Source: Ficedula albicollis (lineage: Eukaryota > Chordata > Aves > Passeriformes > Muscicapidae). From it: a stretch of DNA of 64,000 bases. Below the pieces are notes generated by a model. It was not told where the DNA came from. It searched no databases and saw only the letters and a list, made by a program, of their open reading frames with translations. The translations under genes were made by a program, and so were the position numbers. The stretch spans positions 393,483 to 457,482 of the forward strand of contig NW_004775935.1 in the NCBI RefSeq assembly GCF_000247815.1, written 5' to 3'. Shown here piece after piece: positions 30,101 through 46,017 of the stretch. Every line of letters starts with the position of its first letter. Position 1 is the first letter of the stretch.

Positions 30101-31935
30101 CTGTCATGAACTGACCGGGTATTTCCAGGGCCAATACAAAAAAGGATCAAAGGTGTATCCAATCCCCTTTACTCTTCCCTTGGTGCTAGCTCAGCATCAG
30201 CTGTTGGAGGGCAGAGGAGATTTTCCCAGTTTTCAAATGCTTTTTTGTTCCTTTCATACTTTTTTGGGAAAAGGATACCAATAATCTCTGCAGCTGCTCA
30301 GTATATGAGGAACTTTAGGGATTGTGAAGTTTTGCATGATTTTGAAGAGTGATGTTAAAGAACAAGGTAGATGTTTGACATAGGTTTTTGTGCATGTGTA
30401 TTTTAAGACTTCATTTCATTGATCTGTAAAAAAATTCACCCAATATGATGCTTCAGGTTGACTGGCCGTAACTGTTTTAGGGACTCAATGAAGCAGGGAT
30501 GAAACTGTACCTTAAAACTTTTTCAGGAAAGCTGTGCTTAAAACTTCAGAATGTGTTCTGGCTTGTGAGAAAGTGAGTATTACTAAACATGACAGCATAT
30601 ATACATTTTAAAATAACAGTTTTTGAATGCTGTCAAATAGATCAAAGTCCGTCATTAAATTAATTTGATGAGGAGAGATTGTTCTAGATAGGTAGCTCTC
30701 TTTTTTAGTATTTTTATTTTAGTAACAATGTTTTTGGGAAATTATGGTGCTCTGTGGTTCTGTGTTGCCAGTACAACCAAAGCATGTTTTTTTCAAAGTT
30801 TGTTTTGTAAAGCTCGTAATGCAGTAGAATTAACCAGCATCAGAATCTGCATGTTTTCAACCTCTTTTTTTTAAAAAAAGCTTTAAATCAAGATTGACTG
30901 CCTTGTCTGAAGACATGCTGTAGAAAAGAAATGTAATTATTTCATTTTACAAAAGATAAGGCTGGCAAGTATGAGACTTTAATTGGATAAAATTGTACTT
31001 TCCAAATTATGCAGATAGCTAAATCATCTAATGGGCTTCTCTAATGTTAGAATCCCTTAGTCCTTTTTCTTGATGTGTCTTTTATATTTATATACGAAGT
31101 GTGTACATGGATATATATGTAGAGGCAAATGCACAAAAAGTACAGGGTGTGTATGTGTGAGATGTAGCAAGGATACAGTATAAGCTAAAAAAGGAAATGC
31201 CTTTAATGAGCTAAATGCATGATGATGGTCAGCATTTTTAATCTAATGGCCATTGCTATGAGAGATTCTTCGTTAAGTATTTCAAGATTTATATCTCCAG
31301 CCATGTATGTGTATGCACTGCAGAGGTTCAACAGGGTCAGTGTTTAGATAGGTAGTAATGTCTGGAATTACTGCAACACCTTTCAGTCATCCTGTGAAAC
31401 AGTGTCCTTTAGTAGGTTGGTGCTTTCTGATAGCTGGTGCACCATTGTCCACTTGTGCTGCTCTCCTGCCATGCTTATAACCCAGTGTACAGGCCCAATG
31501 CTCAGAGCGTGCAAGCTGATGTTAATTTATGTTTGTGTTTCAGTTTGCTGTTGAGAGGAGGTGACAAAGACAAAGCTTCAGAGGATGGGCTGCTGGGTAC
31601 CTCGATGTGTGATACCTACCTGCATGGGCTGAGGCTGGCCACCTGCTATTGCATGGTGGAGAGGAAGATGGGCAGCACTGGGAAGGGTTAGAGAAGACTA
31701 GGTGGTGAGACTGGGCAGCATAAGAGCAGAGTGCCATTCCTGCACTAAACTAAAGTTTAAATGCCTTGTAAGAAGGAGAATGTCTAATATTTCCTTGAAA
31801 AATATATCCTGGCTTACCGGTGCATTCTCAGTTGAGTTTTGAGTGCAGTCCGTTCTTCAAGGCTCTTCAGAGAACATGTGGAGGTGGGTGGTTTGGGTTA
31901 ATGGCAGCAGTGCACTTGGTGGCAAAGTCTTTAGA
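27192..31935. other. Unique intronic sequence, nothing recognised
   Basis: Frames at 29878-30284 and 31437-31691 reach about 100 codons but lack domains and splice context. No element text seen. Confidence 0.5.
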
Positions 31936-32051
31936 GAATCATGGAATCACAGAACACTCTGAGTTGGAAGGAATCCACAACGATTATCCAGCCCAGCTCT
32001 TAAGTGTGATGTACCCACAACCTTGCCATTATTACCAGCAGAGCTAGTCCC
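31936..32051 (-). mobile_element. tRNA-Ile-headed SINE with CR1 tail (TguSINE1-like)
   Basis: Read on the minus strand, the head resembles a tRNA-Ile gene with an internal deletion: 'AGCTC', then 'TAATAATGGCAAGGTTGTGGG', where tRNA-Ile has GCTAATAACGCCAAGGTCG followed by a GGGTTCGAT B box. The tail is CR1-like: on the + strand GAATCATGGAATCACAGAAC and GAGTTGGAAGGAATCCACAA. A tRNA-Ile head plus CR1 tail is the known design of TguSINE1 of zebra finch, which borrows the CR1 machinery. The D-arm and anticodon part is missing, so it is not a working tRNA. Family name from memory. Confidence 0.72.
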
Positions 32052-34060
32052 AGTGGTCTTCCCCTGCTCTCTGCTTCCCTTCTTCTTGCTCCTTTTCTTG
32101 TAGTTAGGCCACATGGCTAGGGATGGTTGCTGCATCCCACAAGGAAGGGTGCAAGGCCACTTACATGTCTGATGCTCTCTTGCCAATTTCCATGCTGGCT
32201 TGTTTCTTGCTTTATTTTCCAAAAGTTCTTTCTGCATTGATGTGTCAGGCAGAAAGAGAAATCCAAAAAGTTGTCTTGTGCTGCAAGACAAGACACCTTT
32301 TCTTCTTTGGTGTCATGTGCTCATTTATGTAACTTCGCCAGTTTTGAAAAAGAGGTTCATTATAAAATAATTTCGTCCTGGGGTTTTGCAGTCAGTTTTG
32401 GCAGGGCAGGTACAAAACTGTCAGAGCTTTGCTTTTTAGAATCTGCATGTCAACTTTGCACTGCATCTAGCTCTGTCTTAAGACACTTTTTAAGATTTTT
32501 TTTTTTTCACTCGAGCCTGTAGTAGCCATAGACGATCTGGGTAAGGAGAATGTAGCCTTAGTTTGCTCCCAGATTGCAAGAAGGTCAGCACAGGTTTTCT
32601 ACTCTCAGAGGACAATAAGAAATCTTACTTTGCTTGTTATTTTGCAATAATATTCAAAGACATTCACTCCTTTTTCAAGTTGCTTAGTTATCTTCTTGAT
32701 ATTTGCTATTGCTCTGCTTCAGTTCTGAATGTGACAGGAATTTAAAGAGAGATGTTCCTGATGTAACAATGACCTAGGAACCAGCTGTGCTATCTATTTA
32801 TGAAAGTTACTGTATGTTTTAATTTTTGCCAGGTCTCCTTCTACTCCATAATCACCTTTGTGAGAATAGGAGTTTAAATCCAAAATTATGGTTTTTTATG
32901 CTTAAAAACCTGTTAACAAGGTACATTCTCTGAAAAAATTTGCTTAGGAGAACTGTGCTGATTTGCATACAGGAAGTAGCTTACATTGTATGTTTTTTTA
33001 ATCTGCCACAAAACATAGTATAATGAATACAGGTGACCCTGTTAAGCACCATCTTCTGTCTTTTTCTTTTTTTAATGGGTTTTGTGTTCAGTTGTAACAT
33101 GCAATGTGGTTGGTTAAGGGAAATTGATCAGTGAGCATAAACATCCTCTGCATCCACTGATTTTTCAAAGCTTTCCCCAAATGCCAGCCACTGTGGAGCA
33201 TATCAGAAAACTTCAAGTCCATAAACATAAAATCTGCAGTCTTTTTCCCCCCCTCTTTTTATCATTCCATTTCAGCCGAGAGCAAAAATTTTATAAATTT
33301 CAAAGATAGTAAATTTTGCCCTGGATAGGAAAGAATAGACAGACTAGTATTCCTTTGAAGTCAGGAAAAGTGTGTTACATACATTTGGTATGTAATTCAG
33401 GGCTTTGCTTTCCATTTACTAGATGGAAAGAAACATTTGCAGTATCCTAGGATTCATTTTGGGGAAAGCCATCTTAAAAGGGCTACAAGAATAACTACTG
33501 TTGAGAAGAAAAGAAGTATGATGAGTTCCTAACTTAGCCAAAAGTGATGCATTTTAATACTGTGTCAGTATGTTCCCCAACTGAAAAATGTGGAAAACAG
33601 ACCAGTTGCTGAAACAGTAAAAAGTGGGGTCAGCTTGCCTTTGATGTCTGCTGAGTGTGTGAGAACAGGAAGTCTGAGCATATGTTGGAAAGAAGAAGAT
33701 GAATCTGACACTGTAAGGGAAAAAGTGAAGTCTAGTAAAGGTGAAACAATTGTGGGGTCTGTAAAATCTATTGCTGTGTTTAATGGAATGAGTCTTTAGA
33801 GCCCTCTGTTTGAATTTCTAAAGTGTGTTGGGTTTTTAGTGATGATAGTTAAAAGAAATTCAGAAAGACTTGTTGTTTTAAATCTATATTCATATAATTT
33901 GTTCTTTAAAGAGTGGAAGAAAAAAGACCATAGTTGTAATTTTGTGAGGTGATAATTGCAAGTACCAGGATAGTTCTGGCTATGCTATCAAATGGAGGTT
34001 TTGTTTTAGGTAGTGCTACTGAAACAGTTTGTATATCTTTCAAGGACTGAATGAACTCCA
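32052..34060. other. AT-rich unique sequence before the AAAG array
   Basis: No coding or repeats beyond short T runs. Confidence 0.5.
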
Positions 34061-35262
<1,202 letters not shown>

Positions 35263-38200
35263 TCCAGCTTCCCCTACTACAAAAAAAAATGTGAGCCGGG
35301 AATTTTTCTTTGGCAGGGAGACAGAAACTTGTGTAACACAGAGAATGAGTTCCTCCCCTGATACCAATAGCTGGCTTTTATTGAATACCATTGGGGAGCA
35401 CTGGTGTAGGCACCATGTCCAAGGAATGCTTCTGGAGGACTTCTGTCTCCAGTGTTTTCAATCTACCATTAATTTTGCTTGAAGATTGAATATCAAATCT
35501 TATACATTTATTGTTTGTTTTCCTTCAAAACAAGCATTTAACAACTGGGATTGTTAAAAGGAAGAGGGAAAAGCACTGATTAAAGATTCTTTGCTGTTTA
35601 ACAACTGGGATTGTTAAAAGGAAGAGGGGAAAGTACTGATTAAAGATTCTTTGTAATTATTTCTGACAGGAAAGTATATTTAACCATATGTGTCTATAAA
35701 GCAATAGTTGAGCAGCTTGGAAATAGTTTCTCATGGTAAAATTATTCCTACAGTCTGCTGAAAGAAAGTACAGGAATAAAGCTCTTTGCTGAGGGGGAAA
35801 TGAGCCAACATGATTCTTGAAGTTACAAAATTTCTGCAGTCAAAGCACATGGGAAAAGCGCTTAAGCATACTGAGATAGTACCTAAGATGGATAGAAAGG
35901 AGTTACTTAACTGAGGCAGGTAAGCAAGATGAGCAGTTCAAAAAAATATGTGTTGGTGGATGGATTCTAAACAAATAGAAGGTGGGAGATCTTTGTGTTT
36001 ATCCTCACCCTCTTCCTTAAAAATTTTTTTGAAGATGCACAGTAGGTACTATGACAAGTGTCCTATGAGGCACATGTAGTATGTCTGGCTGACAGTTCAA
36101 CTGCATAGCATGGTGAGGGTTTCTCAGTTAAACTAAAAGTTTTTATCTAGGCCCTTATCACATCAGATTACTGTATGAGTTGCTCTTCCAGCTGGTTCAC
36201 TGAGAACTGGGGACTTCATCACTGTGGTTGAGGGTCCTGTTGGTCAGGAGACATTATTTGTGTGTTGCAGCACTTGTGGTTGGGTGTGCTCCAGAGATGA
36301 TACTGCCAGATCAATGACTACACAGCTGGGTTTGTGATTCTGGAATAATCCACATAGCGATGGATCAAATTTCTGTAATATCTAGTTGTATATTCTGTTC
36401 ATTATGTAAGCTCTTAGGCGTTCACATCACTATAATAGCCTTTCAAATGGACATTACTTCATCCCCTCTAGGGATTGTGTTCCATGATCTTACTTTTCTT
36501 CCTCCATTCCTCCCACCAGTGAGTGCACATCCCATGTCATGCTTGCAGGCATTCACCATGTGTATCCTCATGTGAGGTGACAAATGTGGGGATAACCCCA
36601 AGCTGTGAGGGCCGTGGGGGGGACCAGCTGAGGTGCCACTCTCAGTGCTTACAGGGGTTCCCCAGCTCTACTCACCGCTCCTTTCAAGCTGCCCTTCTCT
36701 CCACCGGGTGTGGAAGCAAAGGTGTGTTTGTTCCTGCGTGACCCTTACCATGGCTGGGGTTCAATACGTTCTGAGCCCTGAAATGTGCTCCTGAAGGGGA
36801 ATTCTTGCAACAACCCGAGCTGGCTGTTTTCATGTAGGCAGCATAAGCTGAATGTCTCTCTTGCCTGTGCTCAGGGAAATGTCTTGTTTGGCTAGAAGAA
36901 TTTCTAGTTGCTTTTCTTTTTTAAAAACTCTTCTTGTAAAATAAGGGCAGACTGCTAGGCATCTGTTGGGAAAGGCGTATTTGAAGAATGGGCTTGGATT
37001 TATACTTGAATATGCACTGATTTTGCTGTGTCTTTTGAAACTACTGAGAAGATTCAGGCCAAGGGAGGATTGCTGGCCATCACATGTACTGGGGGACCTT
37101 AGGTATTTTTATTAAAATCCTGGTTTGGCTTTTATGTTGCTTTGTAGGTGGGGACTGAAGACTCATTCTTGAAATCTCTAATCCACTTCCCTAGATGTGG
37201 TATGATGTCAAGAATGAAAGAGAGAAAGCAGACTCAGGTTTGCTGAACAATGCTGGGCATTGAATAAAATGATAGATTTGTTGACAGAAGGACTCAATTC
37301 CTTTTAAGAAATCAATAGTGCCTCAGATGGCATCACAAATGCCGTGCTAATGGAAGCTGTTACCAGAAGCGAGCAGTTAAAGCTGCAAGCCTTCTGTGAG
37401 GCTGACACTTGAGGGACACAAAACCTAAATGGCTAAGTGATGCTCGTGTGCACAACAGAAAATGAATATTGCATTTGTGGTTTCCTCAGTGCTTGCCGGC
37501 CAGACTGGTGGAGACTTCTGAGAGCTGCAGTGTGCAAACTATAAATATTTATTTTTATTATTTATAACTTACCCACGGGTCAGAGTAATTTGCTTGCAGA
37601 ATATCACTGAGCTCAAGAACTGATTGTATGAAAGCTGTTACCTGTCTTCACTGCTGCTGCTCAGATTTTATTGCGTAGTAGAATATACTTTTCATTTCCC
37701 ATGGTATTTTGCTTTTAGAATAGTTTTCATTTAATGTCATTTCATTCATTGATGGGACTGGCATTGTGGGATCTTTTCTGTGGTGCAATTTTCTCCTTTT
37801 CCCTCTTCATCTGTTATTATTTGATCACTATCCTCATACAATAACCTCTAATTTAAGAGAGCATAAAAATATACTGTCTTATGGACAGATCTGTCCATCT
37901 GTTGCAAATGAATAATGCAAATTAAAGAAATATAAATAACCTCAAATGATCATTTTCCAAACAAGTTAGCACATAAGAGGTATTTGACAAGTATGTTTCT
38001 GACCTCACTGCAGCAGTTATTTCTGGTTAAATTTTCAATATTGTGTACATTTAGCCATGCAGTTTCATTTAAGATTAATAGAACTTTCTGAGCTACCTTC
38101 ACACATACAACCTTGAATTTGCTCTTCCCTTATTTCTCTTCTTCCCAACATATACATTATTCTTTTTTCTTTCCTTTCCTCTTTAAGATATTTTTTTTAT

Positions 38201-41200
38201 AATTCTTGAGCAAAAAAACCTGTACATAAAGGCTAGTTTATGAGGTTCTTTTCCCTTTAGTTGTCTTTGTTATTATCTGTAACTTGGGGCTCAACTGATA
38301 ATTAACAACTTAGAAATTTGAGTTAAAACCAATATATTTGTAAAAATGATGTTCTATAAGACCCATTTCAGGTTACCAAATGAACTCTAACACCAGAGGA
38401 GTATGGGTAGCTTGTGTCTCAGGCATGAAGCATTCTTTAGCACTACTGACTGCTAAATTCCCTATGAAATAAGATGGGCATTAATTCTCTAATGTTTCTA
38501 TAATCTATTCAAATACTTTTATACATAATAATATGTATTAAATGACAGATTTAAAAATTCTTCCTTCACAAAGTTCTAGAATTAGATAATGTTGATGTAA
38601 ATGATTTTTAATTAATATAGAAATATTAACTAGTATATAGAACAAAATATATACTTTGCAAGAGATAACTAATGTAAATTAACATGTGGAAGAGGACTGT
38701 TACAATTAAGTAAATGCCAGCTACTTTATTGCAGTGTCACGTTTTGTGCCTTTCATTAAAAATCATTGACCCTATTTTTTGCTTAGTTTTAGGTGTGTAG
38801 AAATATAGTTAATTCTTCGCTGTTAGCAGAAGAAAAATCTATGACAAATATTTTGTTTCTAAAATAAAATATTTCATTTCCAATTTGCTTGTTTTCTTTC
38901 AGCAAAAGTTTGTTGCCTTTTTTTTTTTCATTTTGGAACTTAAACTCCGATAAAAGAAGCAAGTCATAACTGGCTCTTCTTACAACTGAGAAGATTTTCC
39001 AGTTAAATGTTGTGTACTAGACTAGACTAGACTGGCACTGTATTTTCAAATAGTATAAAATACTGTAGGATGCTGATCATGGAAGGAAGGAATTCCTTTT
39101 AAAGAATTATACCACTTTAGCTGAGGAATGAAACAGGCATGCCTTTATTGTTCTATACGTTTTGAAGGCATTATTCAATATTCTTCTCTTGTGAAACATT
39201 TTCATATATTCCTGTTGTTGTTTCCAAGGAAGAAACAAAAAAATGGCAAAGAACTTGTCTGTATATGTTTCTTGTGAGTACTTGCTGTCATTTGTACTGT
39301 CAGTGAATCCATAAATCCAAAGAGCCAAAAGAAATTTGCAGAGGGCATTGGAGATTGTCAGGGTTAGGGCTGGCCCAGCTTTGCTATGTTGGAGTTGATT
39401 CTTTTCCCCCTCAATGACTTCGGTTGCTGCAGAATGAGGATTCTGTTCCAGATTCTGTTATTCAGGCAAGACTTAAAAATTGATCTAGAAGATACTGAGA
39501 AATTTGGTCATGCCTAGTTGTCTTCCTTCTCTGTGCCCTTAGCTGTCCTCCCTGTTCAGCTTCAAAGGGTTGATATTAAATGAGTCCCATTCCAGGGCAC
39601 ATCCCAGTCCAGTGATGCTTAGTGAACTTTTTTGCTGTGCCACTGGAGACAAATGCAAATATGATGATAGCTGTATCAAAATGGACATGAGCAGAGAATT
39701 GCTCCTAGATATCCTTTCGCAGCCATACTTTGGTGTACGAGAGCTGGCCCCATACTGAACTATGGAATAAATAACTAATGTCAGTGCAATGGAAAACGTA
39801 TGCCTGTGGGGATTCAAGTTATTTCTGTCATGAAAAGCCTAGAGGAAATAGGGTCTTATCACTGAGAGGATGTCCAAAGAAAAGTAAAAAATGTGAGAAG
39901 TGGCAGTAGAAGATGCAGTTTAGCTCTGTTGCTTTTTATAATTATTGCTACATATTGTCAACAGAACTATCTTTTTCAGTTTTCAGTGGGTAAAGATGCC
40001 TTTTTTTTTTTCCCTGATTGGGTAGTTTTCATTCTATAGTTTTATCATGATTGTTCTTCAATGCATGTATTTAATTCTTTTACATCCATAGAACTTCAAA
40101 ATACATTGCATGACAAAAAAAAACCCCAAGCATACAAAATCAAACAGCATGCTTGCCTTGCCTGAGAGCCAGGCTTTTCATTAATTTAGACAGAAATGTT
40201 GGTTTCAATGTGCTTTTTTTATTGTGTTGATGGTTTTTGATTTTTTTTTTTTGTTTTAATTTTTTTTTTGTGTGCATGGCTTTATGCTTAAGTAAGCACT
40301 TAAGTGTGTGACCAGCTTTACACACAAGGTCACTGTTGGGAGCTGTTCACACAAGTAAAGACACTTATGGGATGAGGATTGAAATCCCCAGTACAAATAA
40401 ATACTGTGTTTATGACTCTGCACACTTCTTAGTAATGCCAGTGGCTTTCTGACAGAGATCAGCATAGCTGGCAGGACTTCAGTGGTTAGATAACAGAGCA
40501 GAAACATTGTGTTTAATCTGCTGGTGATTCTTGCTCTTCCTTGTGACGACATTCAGATAAATAGACGCAGAACTCCACAGTGAAGCAAATGCAAATAGGG
40601 AGAACATTTCACTGAATGTAGGAACTTAAACTGCTATAAGTAGTTTTCCTCTCACTTTCAGATTTGTGAAGCAGTCACAAAGGTTTTGTGGTCTCGTTTT
40701 GCGTCATTGGAGAATTGTTAAATTGGTAGAACAAGCTACACTCTGCCTTGTTTTTTAAGTTGCATCAAGATAGTTGAACTAAAAAAAGAAATCCCCAAAG
40801 CAAGCATAAGATGAGGATAATGTGTTAAACTGCTCAAGAGCAACAAAGATTGTTGTTTGGATTAGTTTCCATATACCAGAGAAATTACCAAGGAATTAGG
40901 TTATTCATTCTTAAATTTGCAGAATTGCAGAAATGGAAGCTGTAACAAGAGTGTCTGGTAGGGGAAATGAAGCATTTCTCCAGTTTATTACTCAGTTCCT
41001 AGAGCTAAGGAACAAACTCAGGTTGCCCTGTGAGTCCATCAATGAAAGACTCTGTTTGATCCTGTTTTCATGTCTTCTTGGAGTAGGTAACATTACCTGT
41101 TTCGCTTAATTCTTTTGCCACAGCTGCAAGTTTAATTTGATACGTATTTGTTTCAATAGAAACGAAAACTTTTGATCCAGCTTAAAAAGCAGTGCTTAAC

Positions 41201-43689
41201 AGTTATTTGCAAACTGACCTTGTGTGTTCGGGGATTTTGTCATTTACATGGCATTATGTCCGTTGCATATGTGTTGGGGTTTGTTGTGGGATTTTAGTGG
41301 TATTAAGGTCAGATATTCAAATACAGCCTTAGGAAAAACATGCTTGTCTTGTCTGTGCCTATTTATCTAAATAAATCAGAAAGTCATTCCTCAAATAATT
41401 TATAGAAATCTCCAAATTTTTGTTCGAGTGTGTGGAATATCTACATTATTATAGGACTTTGTTTAAAGCCATGGGTTACAAAAATCTGAAGGAAAATATT
41501 TCTTATTTGAGATAGATATATTTGAATTAATAGACTTACAAAAAAGTGGCTTTTAAAATGGTATTCTTTCATTAAAGACAATGTATTGATTACAATTCAG
41601 GACACTCCTCATCTCTCACTTACAGACTTTTCTGACTCTTGTTTCTGCCTGCATGTATCTTCTTTAATGGACAATAATTGATGACTTCAAAGTGAACTGT
41701 GGTATAATTCCTAAATATTTGAGCTGGGAAAATTTTAAATGTATGACTTGATTTTTACTTTCAGATTCCTGTTGTTTGTGGCTGAAATTCTTTAGTGGTG
41801 TCTGAAATAAAGGCTTTCTTTATTATGTATTTTTTTTCATGTTCTAACAAGCATTTGAAAATGTAATATAAAATTATTTTTCTGAGTTGCTGCAAAGTAT
41901 TTTTTCTGTATGGAAGGGTTTAAGGATTGTTTTAGTTTTTTGCATTTTTTTTCTTTTTTTTAAAGGTCACTTAATGGGGAGGCTGTATGGCAACTGTCTG
42001 AAATTTTTAGGCTACATTTTATATTCATTATTCTCTGACCCAAATCCATTCCTCTCCTCTGTTGTGGATGACTAGCTGTTCTTAATTTATGTTATCCAGA
42101 TTATTTCACAAATCAGAATGAAATTTGGTTTTAATATATTCTTTTGTAGCATGGTAATATGTAGTAATGTGCAATAAATAGAAAAGGATTGTGGTGTTCT
42201 AAAGCTCAGAAGAATTTGAAGCATTGTTAGAGAAACGTAGAAAATATTTATGCATGCTGTTTGCAGAAAAAAAAATTAACCTCCATTGCCCATCCTTCTT
42301 GTCATACAGTCTATTATGAATTAAGACTTAGTGTGCTGTGGGCCACATCAAGTATTTTCTTCTGTGTATCAATTAAGATCTACTTTTTTTTTCAAAAATT
42401 TCAGGTGTCTAGAAGGCTTTAGTAGTGGAACATTTACAATTTCACTACATTATGCACATGCTGAATTAGCCCACTTTTGTACATCTTGAATATTTTTAAA
42501 AATGTAATGAACTGAAGGGGATATACTAACCAAGGGTGAAGTTATTAACTAGTCCCTTCTATTTATTGATGAAAGGCTTAAAGATTGCTGGAGCATGAAT
42601 CTAGCTTGGAGGCTTTTTGCTCTTTTTTTGTTTAGTTTGTTTCCATCATCTGTTTTCCAAGGAAGAAAACTAGGGCATCAATTCCTTTTAGAAACAGAAC
42701 ATTGTTATTTGATTTATAAACATTATATGTGCTGTACCCTTTTATCAGTTTCTTCTGGAATTCAGAAATTTGTGACTTATTTGTTATTTAAGTGACTGAA
42801 GCAAAGAGCTTTTAAAATTCATGGATTAGAATGTGAACCCCTAGTAGTTTTTTGTAGGAGATTGTATTATTCCTGACTGTTCTTCCAGTAACACCCTCTA
42901 ATGTTGTCACATGAAAATATGGGTAGTCTGGTTTCCTCGTTTCCAATGTTTTATAAAATGATTTCATTTGTTCACTGTTGCTGGTAAAGTCTGTTTTCAT
43001 GTTTGATTGTCCCTGAGTCGTCTAATAACTGTTATTTCCCAGTCGTATTTAATTTACTGAAGATTCATTTAAGACTGCAGCATAAATGTCATGTCTGTGT
43101 TTATAATTTTTCCTACTGCCTTTGTAATGAAATATCACCATGCAATTTTGTCAATACTTTGATGGTCTCTCACAATCACAAAACTTTTCTGACACTTACA
43201 AGACTTTAAGTTAGAAAGCAGTTAGTTGAAATATGACTACATAAGAGTAGACCCTTTTTTTTTGTCAGACACAGGGAGAGTGACAGTTTTTCTTTTGCAT
43301 TTTTCAGTCTTTGAGGGAAGTGTTCTCTATGTTGGCTCCAGGATGCCCAGACTTGTAACTGGGTACAGCACAAAAAAATGTCAGTGAAGGTGTTAACCAC
43401 TCTTAACAGTAAACAAGTTGATTTCAAATGTCTTGAGGCTGGAATGAAACAATTACAGAAGGAAACCTGTTGCATCTAGGTTACTTGGGGAAAGGTAACA
43501 ATGCAGGGTGCAAAGCATGAGGTTGCATGAGCACAAGTTGAACAGACAAATTGTGTTAACATCCTTTGACAATGGCTGTTCAAAAATAGGAAAACAAATT
43601 ATGGAAGCGGTCTTGAAGCATGTCTCATTTTTCCTGTGGGAAACAGTGGATCTCACCAGGCAGCAGTGGTGCCTGGGCCATCTCCCTTT
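35263..43689. other. Unique intronic sequence; possible conserved block
   Basis: Apart from the 60 bp duplication at 35537, 8.4 kb without recognisable elements. 37260-37690 is low in simple runs and contains a long A/T core (TATAAATATTTATTTTTATT) flanked by balanced sequence. It looks like the sort of intronic DNA that is often conserved; this cannot be tested here. Confidence 0.4.
35537..35656 (+). repeat. Tandem duplication, 60 bp unit
   Basis: TTTAACAACTGGGATTGTTA begins copies at 35537 and 35597. Both run to ATTAAAGATTCTTTG with about two single-base differences. Confidence 0.92.
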
Positions 43690-43800
43690 GGAGTATGACC
43701 TCCGACAGGTCACGGTGCTGGTTTTGGCTCAGCTGCTTCTGTGCAAAATGAAGATGCTAGCAAGCAATACCCAGCCTTGCAAAGTGCCATGAGATGCTAT
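43690..43800 (+). mobile_element. Probable ancient MIR-type SINE
   Basis: The order TGACCTCCGACAGGTCAC, CTCAG, CTGTGCAAAATGAAGATGCTA, then TTGCAAAGTGCCATGAGAT matches the MIR core and 3' half (TGACC..GGCAAGTCAC, CTCAGTTTCC, CTGTAAAATGGGGATAATA, TGTAAAGCGCTTTGAGAT) with many substitutions. MIR-type elements predate the amniotes, so such divergence is expected. Ends are approximate. Confidence 0.55.
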
Positions 43801-45038
<1,238 letters not shown>

Positions 45039-45177
45039 TAAAGTGAATTGATTTTTTAAAAAATGAACATGTATGTTCTAATGCAAAGTTATGTATCTCT
45101 GAGAATTTGTACTCAGGTTGTAATCTGTAGAAGTTCCTAAAGTGGCATTATTAAATTAATTTCCCCTCACTTAATTC

Positions 45178-46017
<840 letters not shown>

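Noticed and set aside
31936..32051. Functional tRNA-Ile gene
   Set aside because: The anticodon region is missing and the sequence continues into a CR1 tail, so it is a SINE.
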